Source of the DNA: Methylotenera_A sp040387515
GTDB taxonomy: Bacteria; Pseudomonadota; Gammaproteobacteria; Burkholderiales; Methylophilaceae
Length of the DNA: 64,000 nt
Assembly: GCA_040387515.1 (NCBI GenBank)
Contig: JAZKDP010000016.1
Span: forward strand, 35,735 to 99,734
Direction: 5' to 3'
The stretch's first letter is position 1. Every line of letters begins with the position of its first letter. A program made the translations under genes and the position numbers. The notes beneath the pieces are model-generated. The model was not told the DNA's origin. It worked only from the letters and a program-made list of their open reading frames with translations, and ran no database searches. This document shows positions 24,715-34,634 of the stretch, piece after piece.

Positions 24715-25287
24715 TTAATCACGCTCAAACGCCTCACATAATTGGCTGAGTAATTGACCAAAAAATGGCAATACTTCTTCTTTGCTATGCGGGCTATCAT
24801 CATCGGTGCCTGCGACCACAAAGCTTACCGTTAATTTATCCAGATTCTCTCTAAACTCAGCCCAATGTTCGGCTTCCGCATCGCCAATCAGTTTGAATTT
24901 ATTAAAACCTGACTCAATGATTTCCATCAATTCTGCATCACTAATGCCCGCAAATAAGGTTTTCGCAATAATCACTTGTGCCGCCGTTAAATCTGGCGCG
25001 GCTTCACCCTCTTCTACTAGCTCATGCGTAAGCGGTAGCGTTAAAAACGCGAAAATCAACATGGCGTAAGCTTGATACACGCTTAGCATATCAAAGTTAT
25101 TATGTCGCTCATCCGCAGGCTGGCGCATCGCGGCTTGAATTGCCCTAAACGTAATAAAACTGGTTAAATAATGCGCTGAATCTACTGCATTGTAATCGTC
25201 TAAATTACTATTAGGCTTTGCACCATCGTTAAAGGTATCCGCTAAACATAGCGCATGCAATAAGGTTAATCGTTTTGAATAGTCCAT
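24715..25287 (-). CDS. hypothetical soluble protein
   Basis: The 190-residue acidic, helix-rich protein starts MDYSKRLTLLHALCLADTFN. It has no signal peptide; the most hydrophobic stretch (AYAMLIFAFLTLPLTHEL) is probably buried core, not a membrane helix. No catalytic motif or known family is recognised. It ends 16 bp from the bidirectional terminator and follows the ABC-F gene on the same strand at 66 bp, so the two may be co-transcribed. Confidence 0.65.
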   Translation of the reverse strand: MDYSKRLTLLHALCLADTFNDGAKPNSNLDDYNAVDSAHYLTSFITFRAIQAAMRQPADERHNNFDMLSVYQAYAMLIFAFLTLPLTHELVEEGEAAPDLTAAQVIIAKTLFAGISDAELMEIIESGFNKFKLIGDAEAEHWAEFRENLDKLTVSFVVAGTDDDSPHSKEEVLPFFGQLLSQLCEAFERD

Positions 25288-25353
25288 AATTTTATCAATC
25301 CATTCTCTTAATCAGTTTTTAAAATAAATTTTTGGCTGACTAGCCTTAAATGA

Positions 25354-27270
25354 TTAATTTGCAGCTTCAGGCAAAGCCTCTAGTTGTTCGTGCAATTCCA
25401 ACCAGCGCATTTCTGTCGCTTCTACTAAATCCGTCAATTCAGCTTGTCGTTTTAGCAAGTTTTGCAACTCATCTTTATTAGCGTTATCGTACAAATCCAC
25501 ATCCGCTGCTCTGGCGTTTAATACTGCTTTTTCAGCAGCAATTTGTTCAAGCTGCTTTTCTAGTTTTTCAGTTTCTTTTAATAATGGTCTACGCGCCAAA
25601 ATACGCGCTTGGCGCTCTGCCTTACTTTGTGCGTAATCATTCTTTTTAAGTGACGTTTCGGCATTAACTATTTCGTTGTTTTGTGCTTTTGATGCCTGAC
25701 TTTTTGTTGTTGCCAACCAGTTTTTATAGTCGTCTAGATCACCATCAAAAGGTTGGGCAGCGCCGTCAGCGACTAAGACAAAATTATCACAAGTGGCACG
25801 CAGTAAGGCTCTATCATGCGAGACCAAAATCACGCCGCCTTGATAATCTTGCAATGCCAGTGTTAAGGCATGGCGCATTTCTAAATCCAGATGATTGGTT
25901 GGTTCATCCAACAGCAATAGATTGGGTCGCGTCCAAATCAGCAAGGCCAAAGCCAAGCGCGATTTTTCGCCGCCTGAAAAGTTTTCACAGCTGCTTCGTG
26001 CCATGTCGCCTTTAAAATCAAAACCACCTAAATAATTAAGATGTTCTTGCTCCCGCGTTGCTGGGTCTAAGCGCATCATATGTTGCAGCGGCGATTCATT
26101 TGGTCGCAATTGTTCTAATTGATGTTGTGCAAAATATCCAATGTTTAAATCTTTGCCAGTGACACGTTTACCACTTAAGGGCTTTAGCTCATCTGCAAGC
26201 AATTTAATCAGCGTCGATTTACCTGCGCCATTTTTACCCAATAATCCAATGCGCTCACCGGGACGAATCGCTAAAACCACTTTGTTTAAAATAGGTTTAT
26301 CCGCATAACCTGCACTTACGTCATCCAATACCAGCAATGGATCTGGCGCAGATACCGGCGCTCGAAATTCAAAGCTGAATTGTGAATCAATATGCGCTGC
26401 AGAAATCATTTCCATGCGTTCTAAGGCTTTAATACGACTTTGTGCCTGACGCGCTTTGGTCGCCTGCGCACGAAAACGGTCAATATAACTGTGCAGATGC
26501 GCCACTTTACGCTGCTGTTTTTCATGCATGGCTTGTTGCAATGCCAGCTTTTCAGCACGCTGGCGCTCAAAGTCACTATAACCGCCGCGATATAACGTAA
26601 TGCGTTGCTGCTCAATGTGCAGCACATTATCAATCACGTTATCCAGAAAATCGCGATCGTGCGAAATAAGTAACAGCGTTCCGCGATAGTCGCGTAACCA
26701 GCTTTCCAGCCAAATCACCGCATCCAAATCCAAATGGTTGGTTGGTTCATCCAGCAATAATAAATCGCTGCGGCACATCAACGCGCGCGCTAGATTCAAT
26801 CGCACACGCCAACCACCAGAGAAATCACTTACAGGGCGCGTTAAGTCTGACTGGCTAAAACCCAAACCATCCAACAAACTGGATGCGCGCGCTTTGGCAG
26901 AATAGCCTTCGATATCACTTAAACGCTGATGCAATTCAGCAATTTTTTCGCCTTGATGATGGGTTTCTGCGGCTTGCAATGCGGCTTCCACTTCGGTTAA
27001 TTCTGCATCACCCTCTAAGGTAAATTGCAAGGCGGCCAAATTTAAGCTGGGCGTTTCTTGCGCAACGTGCGCGATTACCCAATTAGGTGGAATTTCCAAA
27101 TCACCGACTTCTTGCTGCAGCTCACCACGCAATAAGGCAAAAATGGATGATTTACCAGCGCCATTTGCGCCGATCAAGCCAACTTTGTGACCCGGATGCA
27201 ATTGAAAAGCTGCCGCTTCTATCAGCACTTTTACACCGCGAGTTAAACTTAAATTTCTAAATTGAATCAA
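25354..27270 (-). CDS. ABC-F family ATPase (YheS-like)
   Basis: The 638-residue protein carries two ABC domains and no membrane segment. Domain 1 has Walker A GANGAGKSS, signature FSGGW and Walker B LLLLDEPTNHLDL; domain 2 has GKNGAGKST, FSGGEKSRLALALL and LLLLDEPTNHLDL. An Arg/Gln-rich linker lies between them and a coiled-coil C-terminal extension at about 540-630. ABC-F proteins act on ribosomes, not as transporters. The linker and sequence fit YheS better than Uup or EttA, though subfamily naming by eye is tentative. Confidence 0.93.
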   Translation of the reverse strand: MIQFRNLSLTRGVKVLIEAAAFQLHPGHKVGLIGANGAGKSSIFALLRGELQQEVGDLEIPPNWVIAHVAQETPSLNLAALQFTLEGDAELTEVEAALQAAETHHQGEKIAELHQRLSDIEGYSAKARASSLLDGLGFSQSDLTRPVSDFSGGWRVRLNLARALMCRSDLLLLDEPTNHLDLDAVIWLESWLRDYRGTLLLISHDRDFLDNVIDNVLHIEQQRITLYRGGYSDFERQRAEKLALQQAMHEKQQRKVAHLHSYIDRFRAQATKARQAQSRIKALERMEMISAAHIDSQFSFEFRAPVSAPDPLLVLDDVSAGYADKPILNKVVLAIRPGERIGLLGKNGAGKSTLIKLLADELKPLSGKRVTGKDLNIGYFAQHQLEQLRPNESPLQHMMRLDPATREQEHLNYLGGFDFKGDMARSSCENFSGGEKSRLALALLIWTRPNLLLLDEPTNHLDLEMRHALTLALQDYQGGVILVSHDRALLRATCDNFVLVADGAAQPFDGDLDDYKNWLATTKSQASKAQNNEIVNAETSLKKNDYAQSKAERQARILARRPLLKETEKLEKQLEQIAAEKAVLNARAADVDLYDNANKDELQNLLKRQAELTDLVEATEMRWLELHEQLEALPEAAN

Positions 27271-27393
27271 TACAATTCCAGTTGATAACTAGTAAAACGA
27301 AACCGACGAACTATTTAGCAGGCGAATTCGTCAAAAGGCGTTATTCTAAAGCAATCTGCATGAATTTTTATCAGAATATCCGCTTAAAGCATG

Positions 27394-27409
27394 TTTACGT
27401 TTTGTTTAC
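27394..27409. promoter_or_regulatory. possible second CpxR box, upstream of yhdP
   Basis: TTTAC (27394-27398) and TTTAC (27405-27409) are separated by 6 bp, one helical turn in phase, within the 279-bp divergent region between the ABC-F gene and yhdP. It resembles the site at 23962. The rest of this gap is AT-rich with no other clear site. Confidence 0.35.
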
Positions 27410-27549
27410 GTGTAATCGTCTAATTTTCAAGTAAAATAATGACTTAAATACGCGTATTAACTCTATAAAACCGACTAAATACGCTTTGCCAATTCGCAAT
27501 CAACCGTTTAGAAAATACCCATTCATTTAGAAATGACAATACCCAAAAA

Positions 27550-30500
27550 ATGATTACCATTAAAAAAATAGCTCGCTGGGTGTTGTATGTCTTTGCTTTG
27601 TTGCTGGGGCTGATTGTAGTAGCGGCACTGGTAATACGCTTTATGATTTTTCCTAATATCGGCCAATACAAGGACGATATTGCGAACTTTGCAGCAAAAA
27701 CGATTGGACAAAAAGTATCCATTGGCGAAATCGTTACGGGTTGGGATGATATTTCACCGCACGTTGCGCTCATCAACGTCGATGTGTTTGATGCAGAAAA
27801 TCGCGTTGCGCTGCATTTAAATAATGTAGAAGCCAGCCTGTCATGGTTAAGCGTACCTTTGCTTCAACCAAGATTAACCGAGCTACAGATACATAATCCT
27901 GCATTGACTATCAGACGCAATGCAGACGGCAGCATCTACTTGGCAGGTATCAATCTGGCGGGTGAATCTAAACCTGATTTTGCCAATTGGTTACTAAAAC
28001 AACGCAGCGTAGAAGTTAAAAATGCGCAGATTATTTGGCAGGACGATTTGCGTCAAGCACCTGCATTATCATTAAAAGAATTCAATTTAACGCTGACTAA
28101 ACCTTTATTAAACAGCCTATTGAGACAACACACCTTTGAAATATCCACCCTACTTTCAACGGGTACACAGCAAAAAATAACAGCCAGCGGTCATTTTATT
28201 GGCAACGATGTTGCCGAGTTAAACACTTGGTATGGCGATGTTGTGGCTGAACTGACTCAAACAGAATTAGCCGCTTTTAAACCTTGGCTGGATTATCCCG
28301 TCAATATTCAAAGTGGTTTAGGCAACGCAAATATCACACTAGCTTTTGCAAACGCGCAAATTCAAAATGTGAAGACAAATGTTGGCATTAGCAACTTGGC
28401 GGTTGTTACCAAAAATGAAACCACACCGTTAATTGCGACAAAATTTTCTGGCGATTTACTGTGGAGCAAGTTAAAAAATACGCAAACTTTTAACGCGAAA
28501 AATATTCAACTTAACACCAATACTGGCTTGAGTATTCGCAATGGCAGCGCAACCTACATCAGCTCTATAAAAAACAATCAGCCTTGGATTAAAGCCGATG
28601 TCCGCTTAGATCAATTTAACTTGGCAATGTTAAAACAAGTTTCATCGCACATTAGCTTGCCACAAAATATAGTGATGCAACTGAATGGATTTTCGCCAGT
28701 TGGTGCTCTGCAGGCAGTGCATTTAAGTTGGGAAGGTAGCGCGAAAAAGCCTGAGCACTATTTAGTGAATACACAATTCAAGCAGTTGGGTATTCAAGCG
28801 TTTCAAAAAATACCTGGTTTTAGCAATTTGACAGGTACGATTCAAGCGGATGAAGATGGCGGCAAACTCACACTTGCATCACAAAATGCCACGCTGGATT
28901 TTAAAGATATTTTACGCTGGCCGATTCCTGCAAGCCAATTAAAGGGTGAAGTGGATTGGAAAGTTCGTCAAAATAAAATCCACATCGCTGCCAAAGAGAT
29001 TTTCATTTCCAGTCCGCATATTACAGGAACAGTTAACGCCAGTTATGACATGAATGGCATCAAAGGCGGCTATTTAGATTTAACTGGGAAATTCGGCAAA
29101 GGTGACGCGAAATACGCACCATTTTATTATCCAACTATATTGGGTGAAAGCACCATACATTGGCTGGACACGTCAATATTGGCGGGCCGTGCAGAAGACG
29201 TTTTACTCAGAGTGAAAGGCAATTTGGCTGATTTTCCTTTTGTCGACAAGCAAAACAAGCCCGACACTCAACTAGGGATATTTAAAGTCACAGCCAAAGT
29301 TAGCGACGCATTGTTGGAATATGGTACTGGCTGGCCTGTTATTGATCAGTTAAATTTAGACCTATTGTTTGAAGGCAATCGCATGTTGCTTGAGGCAAAT
29401 TCCGGTCGTATTTCTGGCAAAAAGATCATTAAAAGCCGTGCAGAAATTGCGCAGCTAGATGCAGATTGGCCTATCTTACACATTGTAAGTGAAGCAGAAG
29501 GTTTGGTTTCTGATGGCATTAAATTTGTGAATGAAAGCCCTGTTAAGCAAGTGACCTTAGGATTTACGGACAACCTTAAAACGGCTGGCCGTGGCAACTT
29601 ACAATTAACGCTGGATATTCCGCTAGAAGATTCTGAGCAAGCAAAATATAAAGGGCTGTATAAAGTCAGTAACGGCACTATTTTTACCAATACAGAATTG
29701 GGCATACCCGAATTAACCAAGTTAAATGGCAACTTAATTTTTAACGAAAATGGTTTGTCCGCTAACAATATTACTACCGAAGTATTAGGTGGTCCTGCGC
29801 AATTCAGCCTGAATACTGGCGCTGACAAGGTGATTAAAGTGATCGCCAGCGGCAAGGTGAATGATGCTGGCATTAAAAAGCTCAGTACAATTGCACTCAC
29901 AAATCACATCACAGGCAACGCAAATTGGGCGGGCGAAATCGCCATTCACAATTCATTGGTCGATTTGAACTTTCGCTCAAACTTGGTAGGCTTAAACATT
30001 GACCTTCCACCGCCATTTAACAAATTAGCTACACAAGAAATGCCAATTAGTATTGATAAAAAACAGACGGTTATTGATAGCGATGCAATCAATATTAACT
30101 ATGGCCAACTCGTATCAGCAAAAATACTACGTAGCTTAAAATCACAACAACTTGCATTTAATCGCGGTGACATCGGCATCAATACTGCTGCCGTTAATCC
30201 TTCGCAACAAGGATTATCGATACATGGAAAATTGGATGAATTGGATGTAGATGAGTGGTTAACACTGCTAAGTGAAAAATCATCCACACAAACGAGTATC
30301 AACAATTCAGCTAGCAATAATACCGATTTAAACATCATCACCAAAGCCGATTTGACCGTGCAAAAACTGACTATTTTTGACCGCTCAATTAATGCGCTCA
30401 AATTAACGGCTCAACCCAATGCAACTGGTTTGAAAATGGGCATAGATTCGACGGAAATGAGTGGTGATGTTGAATGGCAAGGCGAAGACAGTGGCAAAAT

Positions 30501-31434
30501 AATTGCACGACTCAAACGCTTAAGTATTCCTAATACAACCAGTATTACATCGCCAACTATCACTAAAAAAGAATATATAAAACAAGCAAAGACTTATCCT
30601 GCGCTAGATATAGTGGCTGATAATTTTGAGCTGGGCACTAAAAAACTGGGCGCTTTAGCGCTAAATGCATTTGAGAATGGCGAAGACTGGGTGATTCAAA
30701 AACTGAACATCACCAATGCGGATAGCACACTTAGCATACAAGGTAATTGGCATAATTGGTCACGCAACCCCAATACCAGCTTGATTGTGTCGCTGAACAC
30801 CAATAACATTGGTAAAACATTCAACCGTTTTGGCCAGCCCGATACGGTTAAAGGCGGCGAAGCCAAAATTGATGGACGACTTAACTGGGCGGGTAGCCCG
30901 CATGAGTTTGACATCAGGCGTTTAGACGGCGACTTAACCTTTGAAGCGACCAAAGGCCAGGTGTTAAAAGTACAGCCAGGTGTTGGGCGACTATTCGGTT
31001 TAGTGACTTTGCAAAGCTTGCCACGCCGTTTGAGTTTAGATTTTAGAGACTTATTTAGTGATGGCTTTGCATTTGATAAAATTAGTGCAACGGCCAAAAT
31101 TAGTAATGGCATTGTGCGCAGCGATGATTTCTTTATGACTGGCCCTGCCGCAGAGGCGAGCATTAAAGGCGAAACAAATCTAAAAACTGAAACACAACAT
31201 TTAAAAGTAAAAGTCACCCCGCACATTAGCGATAGTTTATCGCTTGCTGCACTTGTGGGCGGCCCTATCGTTGGCGCAGCCGCTTTTGTCGCGCAAAAAA
31301 TATTAAAGGACCCTTTTAATAAAATCGCTTCTAGTGAATATGTCATCGAAGGTACGTGGGATAATCCGATAGAAGTAAACGCAGAAAAAGATGACACTCA
31401 AAATCCCAGTAACCAGTCTCCATTAATTCCTTAA
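27550..31434 (+). CDS. yhdP: YhdP-family AsmA-like envelope protein
   Basis: The 1294-residue protein begins with a membrane anchor (about residues 10-33, VLYVFALLLGLIVVAALVI) and continues as a long beta-rich periplasmic part of repeating amphipathic strands, as in DUF3971/AsmA-like bridge proteins. The C-terminal region holds an AsmA-like segment (RRLSLDFRDLFSDGFAFDKI, MTGPAAEASIKGET) and a late hydrophobic stretch near LAALVGGPIVGAAAFVA. Family members help move phospholipid to the outer membrane. The nitrilase and tldD genes follow directly, as in many Proteobacteria. Confidence 0.93.
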   Translation: MITIKKIARWVLYVFALLLGLIVVAALVIRFMIFPNIGQYKDDIANFAAKTIGQKVSIGEIVTGWDDISPHVALINVDVFDAENRVALHLNNVEASLSWLSVPLLQPRLTELQIHNPALTIRRNADGSIYLAGINLAGESKPDFANWLLKQRSVEVKNAQIIWQDDLRQAPALSLKEFNLTLTKPLLNSLLRQHTFEISTLLSTGTQQKITASGHFIGNDVAELNTWYGDVVAELTQTELAAFKPWLDYPVNIQSGLGNANITLAFANAQIQNVKTNVGISNLAVVTKNETTPLIATKFSGDLLWSKLKNTQTFNAKNIQLNTNTGLSIRNGSATYISSIKNNQPWIKADVRLDQFNLAMLKQVSSHISLPQNIVMQLNGFSPVGALQAVHLSWEGSAKKPEHYLVNTQFKQLGIQAFQKIPGFSNLTGTIQADEDGGKLTLASQNATLDFKDILRWPIPASQLKGEVDWKVRQNKIHIAAKEIFISSPHITGTVNASYDMNGIKGGYLDLTGKFGKGDAKYAPFYYPTILGESTIHWLDTSILAGRAEDVLLRVKGNLADFPFVDKQNKPDTQLGIFKVTAKVSDALLEYGTGWPVIDQLNLDLLFEGNRMLLEANSGRISGKKIIKSRAEIAQLDADWPILHIVSEAEGLVSDGIKFVNESPVKQVTLGFTDNLKTAGRGNLQLTLDIPLEDSEQAKYKGLYKVSNGTIFTNTELGIPELTKLNGNLIFNENGLSANNITTEVLGGPAQFSLNTGADKVIKVIASGKVNDAGIKKLSTIALTNHITGNANWAGEIAIHNSLVDLNFRSNLVGLNIDLPPPFNKLATQEMPISIDKKQTVIDSDAININYGQLVSAKILRSLKSQQLAFNRGDIGINTAAVNPSQQGLSIHGKLDELDVDEWLTLLSEKSSTQTSINNSASNNTDLNIITKADLTVQKLTIFDRSINALKLTAQPNATGLKMGIDSTEMSGDVEWQGEDSGKIIARLKRLSIPNTTSITSPTITKKEYIKQAKTYPALDIVADNFELGTKKLGALALNAFENGEDWVIQKLNITNADSTLSIQGNWHNWSRNPNTSLIVSLNTNNIGKTFNRFGQPDTVKGGEAKIDGRLNWAGSPHEFDIRRLDGDLTFEATKGQVLKVQPGVGRLFGLVTLQSLPRRLSLDFRDLFSDGFAFDKISATAKISNGIVRSDDFFMTGPAAEASIKGETNLKTETQHLKVKVTPHISDSLSLAALVGGPIVGAAAFVAQKILKDPFNKIASSEYVIEGTWDNPIEVNAEKDDTQNPSNQSPLIP

Positions 31435-31452
31435 CGAACTGTTGAATACGAT

Positions 31453-32313
31453 ATGATCAGCCAAACTAAAAAAGCATCCCAACAATCAAACAATACCGCG
31501 ACTAACAGTGTAAAAGTAGCGGGTATTCAAATGGCATCAAGCCCGCAGGTAAACTCCAACTTAATTGAAGCTGAACGTTTAATTGCGCTGGCGGTAACAC
31601 AAGGCGCGAAGATTGTCGTATTGCCAGAATACTTTTGTATTATGGGCATTAAAGAAACAGACAAAGTCTCTGTGTGTGAAAAAGCGGGTGACGGGCCAAT
31701 ACAAAAATTTCTAGCCAAAATGGCACGTAAACACAAAATCTGGCTCATTGGCGGTACGGTTCCTTTAACCAGCAATTTCCCCAATAAAGTGCGCAATAGC
31801 TGTTTAGTGTTTAACGACAAGGGCGAGCAAGTTGCGCGCTACGACAAAATTCATTTATTTGGATTAGATTTAGGCACAGAGCATTATCACGAAGAAAACA
31901 CGATTGAATCGGGTGATAGCGTCGTGGTCGTAGATACCCCTTACGGCAAAATTGGCTTGTCTGTTTGCTACGATTTACGCTTCCCTGAGTTGTATCGCGC
32001 CATGGGTGAAGTGGATATGATTGTGATTCCATCTGCCTTTACCGAAACCACTGGCAAAGCGCATTGGGAAAGCTTGATCCGTGCACGCGCGATTGAAAAC
32101 TTATGTTATGTCATCGCGCCAGCGCAAGGCGGCTACCATGTCTCAGGCCGCGAAACACACGGTAACAGCATGATTGTAGACCCATGGGGCGTGATTTTAG
32201 ACAGATTGCCACGCGGCTCCGGAGTCGTCATTGCTAATGTTAATCGTGATTACCAAACCAGCTTGCGTCAGAGTTTGCCAGCTCTTAAACACAAAACAAT
32301 TAAAGCAGTTTAA
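31453..32313 (+). CDS. carbon-nitrogen hydrolase (Nit-family amidase)
   Basis: The 286-residue nitrilase-superfamily enzyme has its Glu-Lys-Cys triad at E59 (VVLPEYF), K132 (RYDKIHLFG) and C172 (LSVCYDLRFPELYR). Placement between yhdP and tldD and overall motifs resemble the Nit1/YbeM group, whose members hydrolyse deaminated glutathione. The first 20 residues are Ser/Asn/Gln-rich and may not belong to the fold. It starts 19 bp after yhdP, so it is probably in the same operon. Confidence 0.92.
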   Translation: MISQTKKASQQSNNTATNSVKVAGIQMASSPQVNSNLIEAERLIALAVTQGAKIVVLPEYFCIMGIKETDKVSVCEKAGDGPIQKFLAKMARKHKIWLIGGTVPLTSNFPNKVRNSCLVFNDKGEQVARYDKIHLFGLDLGTEHYHEENTIESGDSVVVVDTPYGKIGLSVCYDLRFPELYRAMGEVDMIVIPSAFTETTGKAHWESLIRARAIENLCYVIAPAQGGYHVSGRETHGNSMIVDPWGVILDRLPRGSGVVIANVNRDYQTSLRQSLPALKHKTIKAV

Positions 32314-32413
32314 CCAGTTGTCAATTTTAAGCACTCATTAATCAAGAATATATTTAGCACGATTATTGCTGTGCGAGTATAGTAAATTCAACTTACGTCA
32401 CCATATTAAGATT

Positions 32414-33880
32414 ATGAAAATAGAACAGCCAAATTTGACCAAAGCCAGCCACTTTGATACCGCACAGGATGTGCTATTAAAACCGACAGGGCTTGATACA
32501 AGCGCTTTACAAGGCGTGCTTGGCAATATTATGTCGCATCAGGTGGATTACGCGGATTTGTATTTTCAATATAGCCGCAGTGAATCTTGGGGCTTAGAAG
32601 AAGGCCAAGTTAAATCGGGCAATTTTAGTATCGATCAAGGCGTCGGTGTACGCGCAGTCAGTGGTGAGAAAACGGCTTTTGCCTATTCTGATGACATTAA
32701 CTTAGCCGCGTTGCAGCAAGCCGCCAATGCGACCAAATCGATTGCTGCTTTGGGTTTAGAGCAAACGGGCAAGAGTATTGTAACCAATCAAAACAAGCAA
32801 CTTTATTTACCACAAGATCCAATTGCTAGTTTATCAGCAGATGCAAAAGTAAAATTGCTGGAACGTTTGGAACAGTTTGCTAAAAAAATTGACCCGCGAG
32901 TCACTCAAGTGATGGCCAGCATTGCAGGTGAATATGAAGTCATTATGGTAGCGCGTAGCGATGGTGTAATGGCGGCCGACGTACGCCCATTAGTACGTAT
33001 TTCGGTGCAAGTTCACGTAGAGCAAAATGGTCGCCGCGAACAAGGCTCCAGTGGCGGTGGTGGGCGTTTTGATTACAGCTATTTTACCGATGAAGTATTG
33101 CAAGATTACGCACAAAGAGCTGTACATCAAGGCTTGGTAAACTTAGATGCACGCCCTGCCCCAGCTGGCAGCATGACAGTTGTGCTTGGCGCAGGCTGGC
33201 CGGGCATTCTATTGCATGAGGCGATTGGACACGGCTTGGAAGGCGATTTCAACCGTAAAGGCAGCAGCGCTTTTGCCAATATGATGGGCAAACAAGTCGC
33301 CGCTAAAGGTATCACCATTGTAGATGACGGTACATTAACCGACAGACGTGGTTCATTAACGATGGATGATGAAGGCAATCAAACCAATAAAACCGTATTA
33401 ATTGAAGACGGGATTTTGCGTGGTTATATTCAAGATAGCTTAAACGCACGATTAATGAATATGCCGTTAACGGGCAATGGGCGCCGCGAAAGCTACGCGC
33501 ATATCCCCATGCCGCGCATGACCAATACTTATATGCACAATGGCGATAAATATCCTGCAGAAATTATCAAGTCTGTTAAAAAAGGTTTGTATGCAGCCAA
33601 CTTTGGTGGTGGACAAGTCGACATCACCAGCGGGAAATTTGTATTCAGCGCAGCCGAGGCTTATATGATTGAAGATGGCAAAATCACCTACCCCGTTAAA
33701 GGTGCAACCTTAATCGGCAATGGCCCGGATGTTTTAACGCGGGTTTCAATGATTGGCAACGATATGACTCTTGATTCTGGTGTCGGCACCTGCGGCAAAG
33801 AAGGCCAAAGTGTGCCCGTTGGTGTGGGTCAGCCCACACTTAAGATTGATGGATTAACAGTGGGCGGAACAGCTTCTTAA
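32414..33880 (+). CDS. tldD: metalloprotease TldD
   Basis: The 488-residue TldD/PmbA-family protein has the zinc motif HEAIGHGLEGD in its middle, preceded by VVLGAGWPGILL, and the conserved C-terminal DVLTRVSMIGND and GTCGKEGQ segments. With TldE it forms a heterodimeric protease that trims peptides such as microcin B17 precursor and CcdA; tldE is not in the window. I use the ATG at 32414 because the upstream TTG frame (32366) adds an unrelated leader. It closes the yhdP-nitrilase-tldD cluster. Confidence 0.95.
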   Translation: MKIEQPNLTKASHFDTAQDVLLKPTGLDTSALQGVLGNIMSHQVDYADLYFQYSRSESWGLEEGQVKSGNFSIDQGVGVRAVSGEKTAFAYSDDINLAALQQAANATKSIAALGLEQTGKSIVTNQNKQLYLPQDPIASLSADAKVKLLERLEQFAKKIDPRVTQVMASIAGEYEVIMVARSDGVMAADVRPLVRISVQVHVEQNGRREQGSSGGGGRFDYSYFTDEVLQDYAQRAVHQGLVNLDARPAPAGSMTVVLGAGWPGILLHEAIGHGLEGDFNRKGSSAFANMMGKQVAAKGITIVDDGTLTDRRGSLTMDDEGNQTNKTVLIEDGILRGYIQDSLNARLMNMPLTGNGRRESYAHIPMPRMTNTYMHNGDKYPAEIIKSVKKGLYAANFGGGQVDITSGKFVFSAAEAYMIEDGKITYPVKGATLIGNGPDVLTRVSMIGNDMTLDSGVGTCGKEGQSVPVGVGQPTLKIDGLTVGGTAS

Positions 33881-33894
33881 GTATATTCAATCAC

Positions 33895-33910
33895 TAGTCC
33901 GTTTGGACTA
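33895..33910 (+). terminator. possible terminator after tldD
   Basis: Perfect 6-bp stem TAGTCC/GGACTA with a GTTT loop, 14 bp after the tldD stop, followed by the weak T run TCGTCTTTT. Confidence 0.4.
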
Positions 33911-33975
33911 TCGTCTTTTAGCTAAATAAATCTTATGCTTTGGTCAACTATAGTATTGATATATTTGGAGAAAAA

Positions 33976-34575
33976 ATGAAGTTTTTAATTATTGGTCTAT
34001 TGGCAGTTTTTACCAACCATAGCTTCGCAGACAATACCGTTTTAGATTTCAACTCATTGGTACATTTTGATGATGAATATGCATATCACGATATGCTTTA
34101 CTCTGAAAATGGCTACACATTAGATGCTAATAACACACTTGGCTTTGCAAGTTGGGGTACATTAAATAGTAATTATGCTGATAGTCCAAGCCTAATTAAT
34201 GATGCTGGAATAGGATTAACAACCCTTAGAAAAAATGATAACAGCTTATTTAATCTACATAGTATTGATCTAGCTGGATTGTTAATTTTTTTCACAAATG
34301 TACAAGTAACATTTACTGGCACCAAAGCTGATCACAGTTTAATCACCCAAACATTTACAGGGCCTGTAGCCTTAACTACTTACACTTTCACTGATTTTAA
34401 CAATCTAAGCAAAGTGGAGTGGCTACAAGATAACATTTCTTTAAAATTACATCAGTTTGATAATATTAATTTAAGTACTGCTAATGTAACTCTTGTGCCA
34501 GAACCTGAGATGGCTTGGCTATTTGGTAGCGCTTTAATTGGGTTTGCAGGTTTAAGGCGTCAAAAATTAATTTAG
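33976..34575 (+). CDS. PEP-CTERM sorting-domain protein
   Basis: From the ATG at 33976 (GGAG 6 nt upstream) the protein has 199 residues. A signal peptide runs to about FA-DN at residue 18. The middle is Asn/Thr/Asp-rich and beta-like (FNSLVHFDDEYAYHD). The C-terminus VPEPEMAWLFGSALIGFAGL followed by RR is a PEP-CTERM anchor: Pro-Glu-Pro, a hydrophobic helix and basic residues. Such proteins are sorted by exosortase/EpsH to the cell surface or matrix; no exosortase gene is in the window. The function of the body is unknown. Confidence 0.85.
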   Translation: MKFLIIGLLAVFTNHSFADNTVLDFNSLVHFDDEYAYHDMLYSENGYTLDANNTLGFASWGTLNSNYADSPSLINDAGIGLTTLRKNDNSLFNLHSIDLAGLLIFFTNVQVTFTGTKADHSLITQTFTGPVALTTYTFTDFNNLSKVEWLQDNISLKLHQFDNINLSTANVTLVPEPEMAWLFGSALIGFAGLRRQKLI

Positions 34576-34589
34576 TTTTGCACTATTTA

Positions 34590-34626
34590 AAGTAAAAAAG
34601 GGCGCAATCTGCGCCCTTTTTTACTT
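34590..34626. terminator. bidirectional rho-independent terminator
   Basis: A 17-bp stem with GGGCGCA/TGCGCCC at its core and six-base A and T tracts surrounds a 3-nt loop, between the convergent PEP-CTERM and efp genes. Confidence 0.95.
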
Positions 34627-34634
34627 ATTCAAAT

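Noticed and set aside
30696..31397. Open frame of 233 codons on the minus strand inside yhdP
   Set aside because: It is antisense to the conserved C-terminal part of yhdP, Ser/Leu-rich in composition, and has no ribosome binding site or family.
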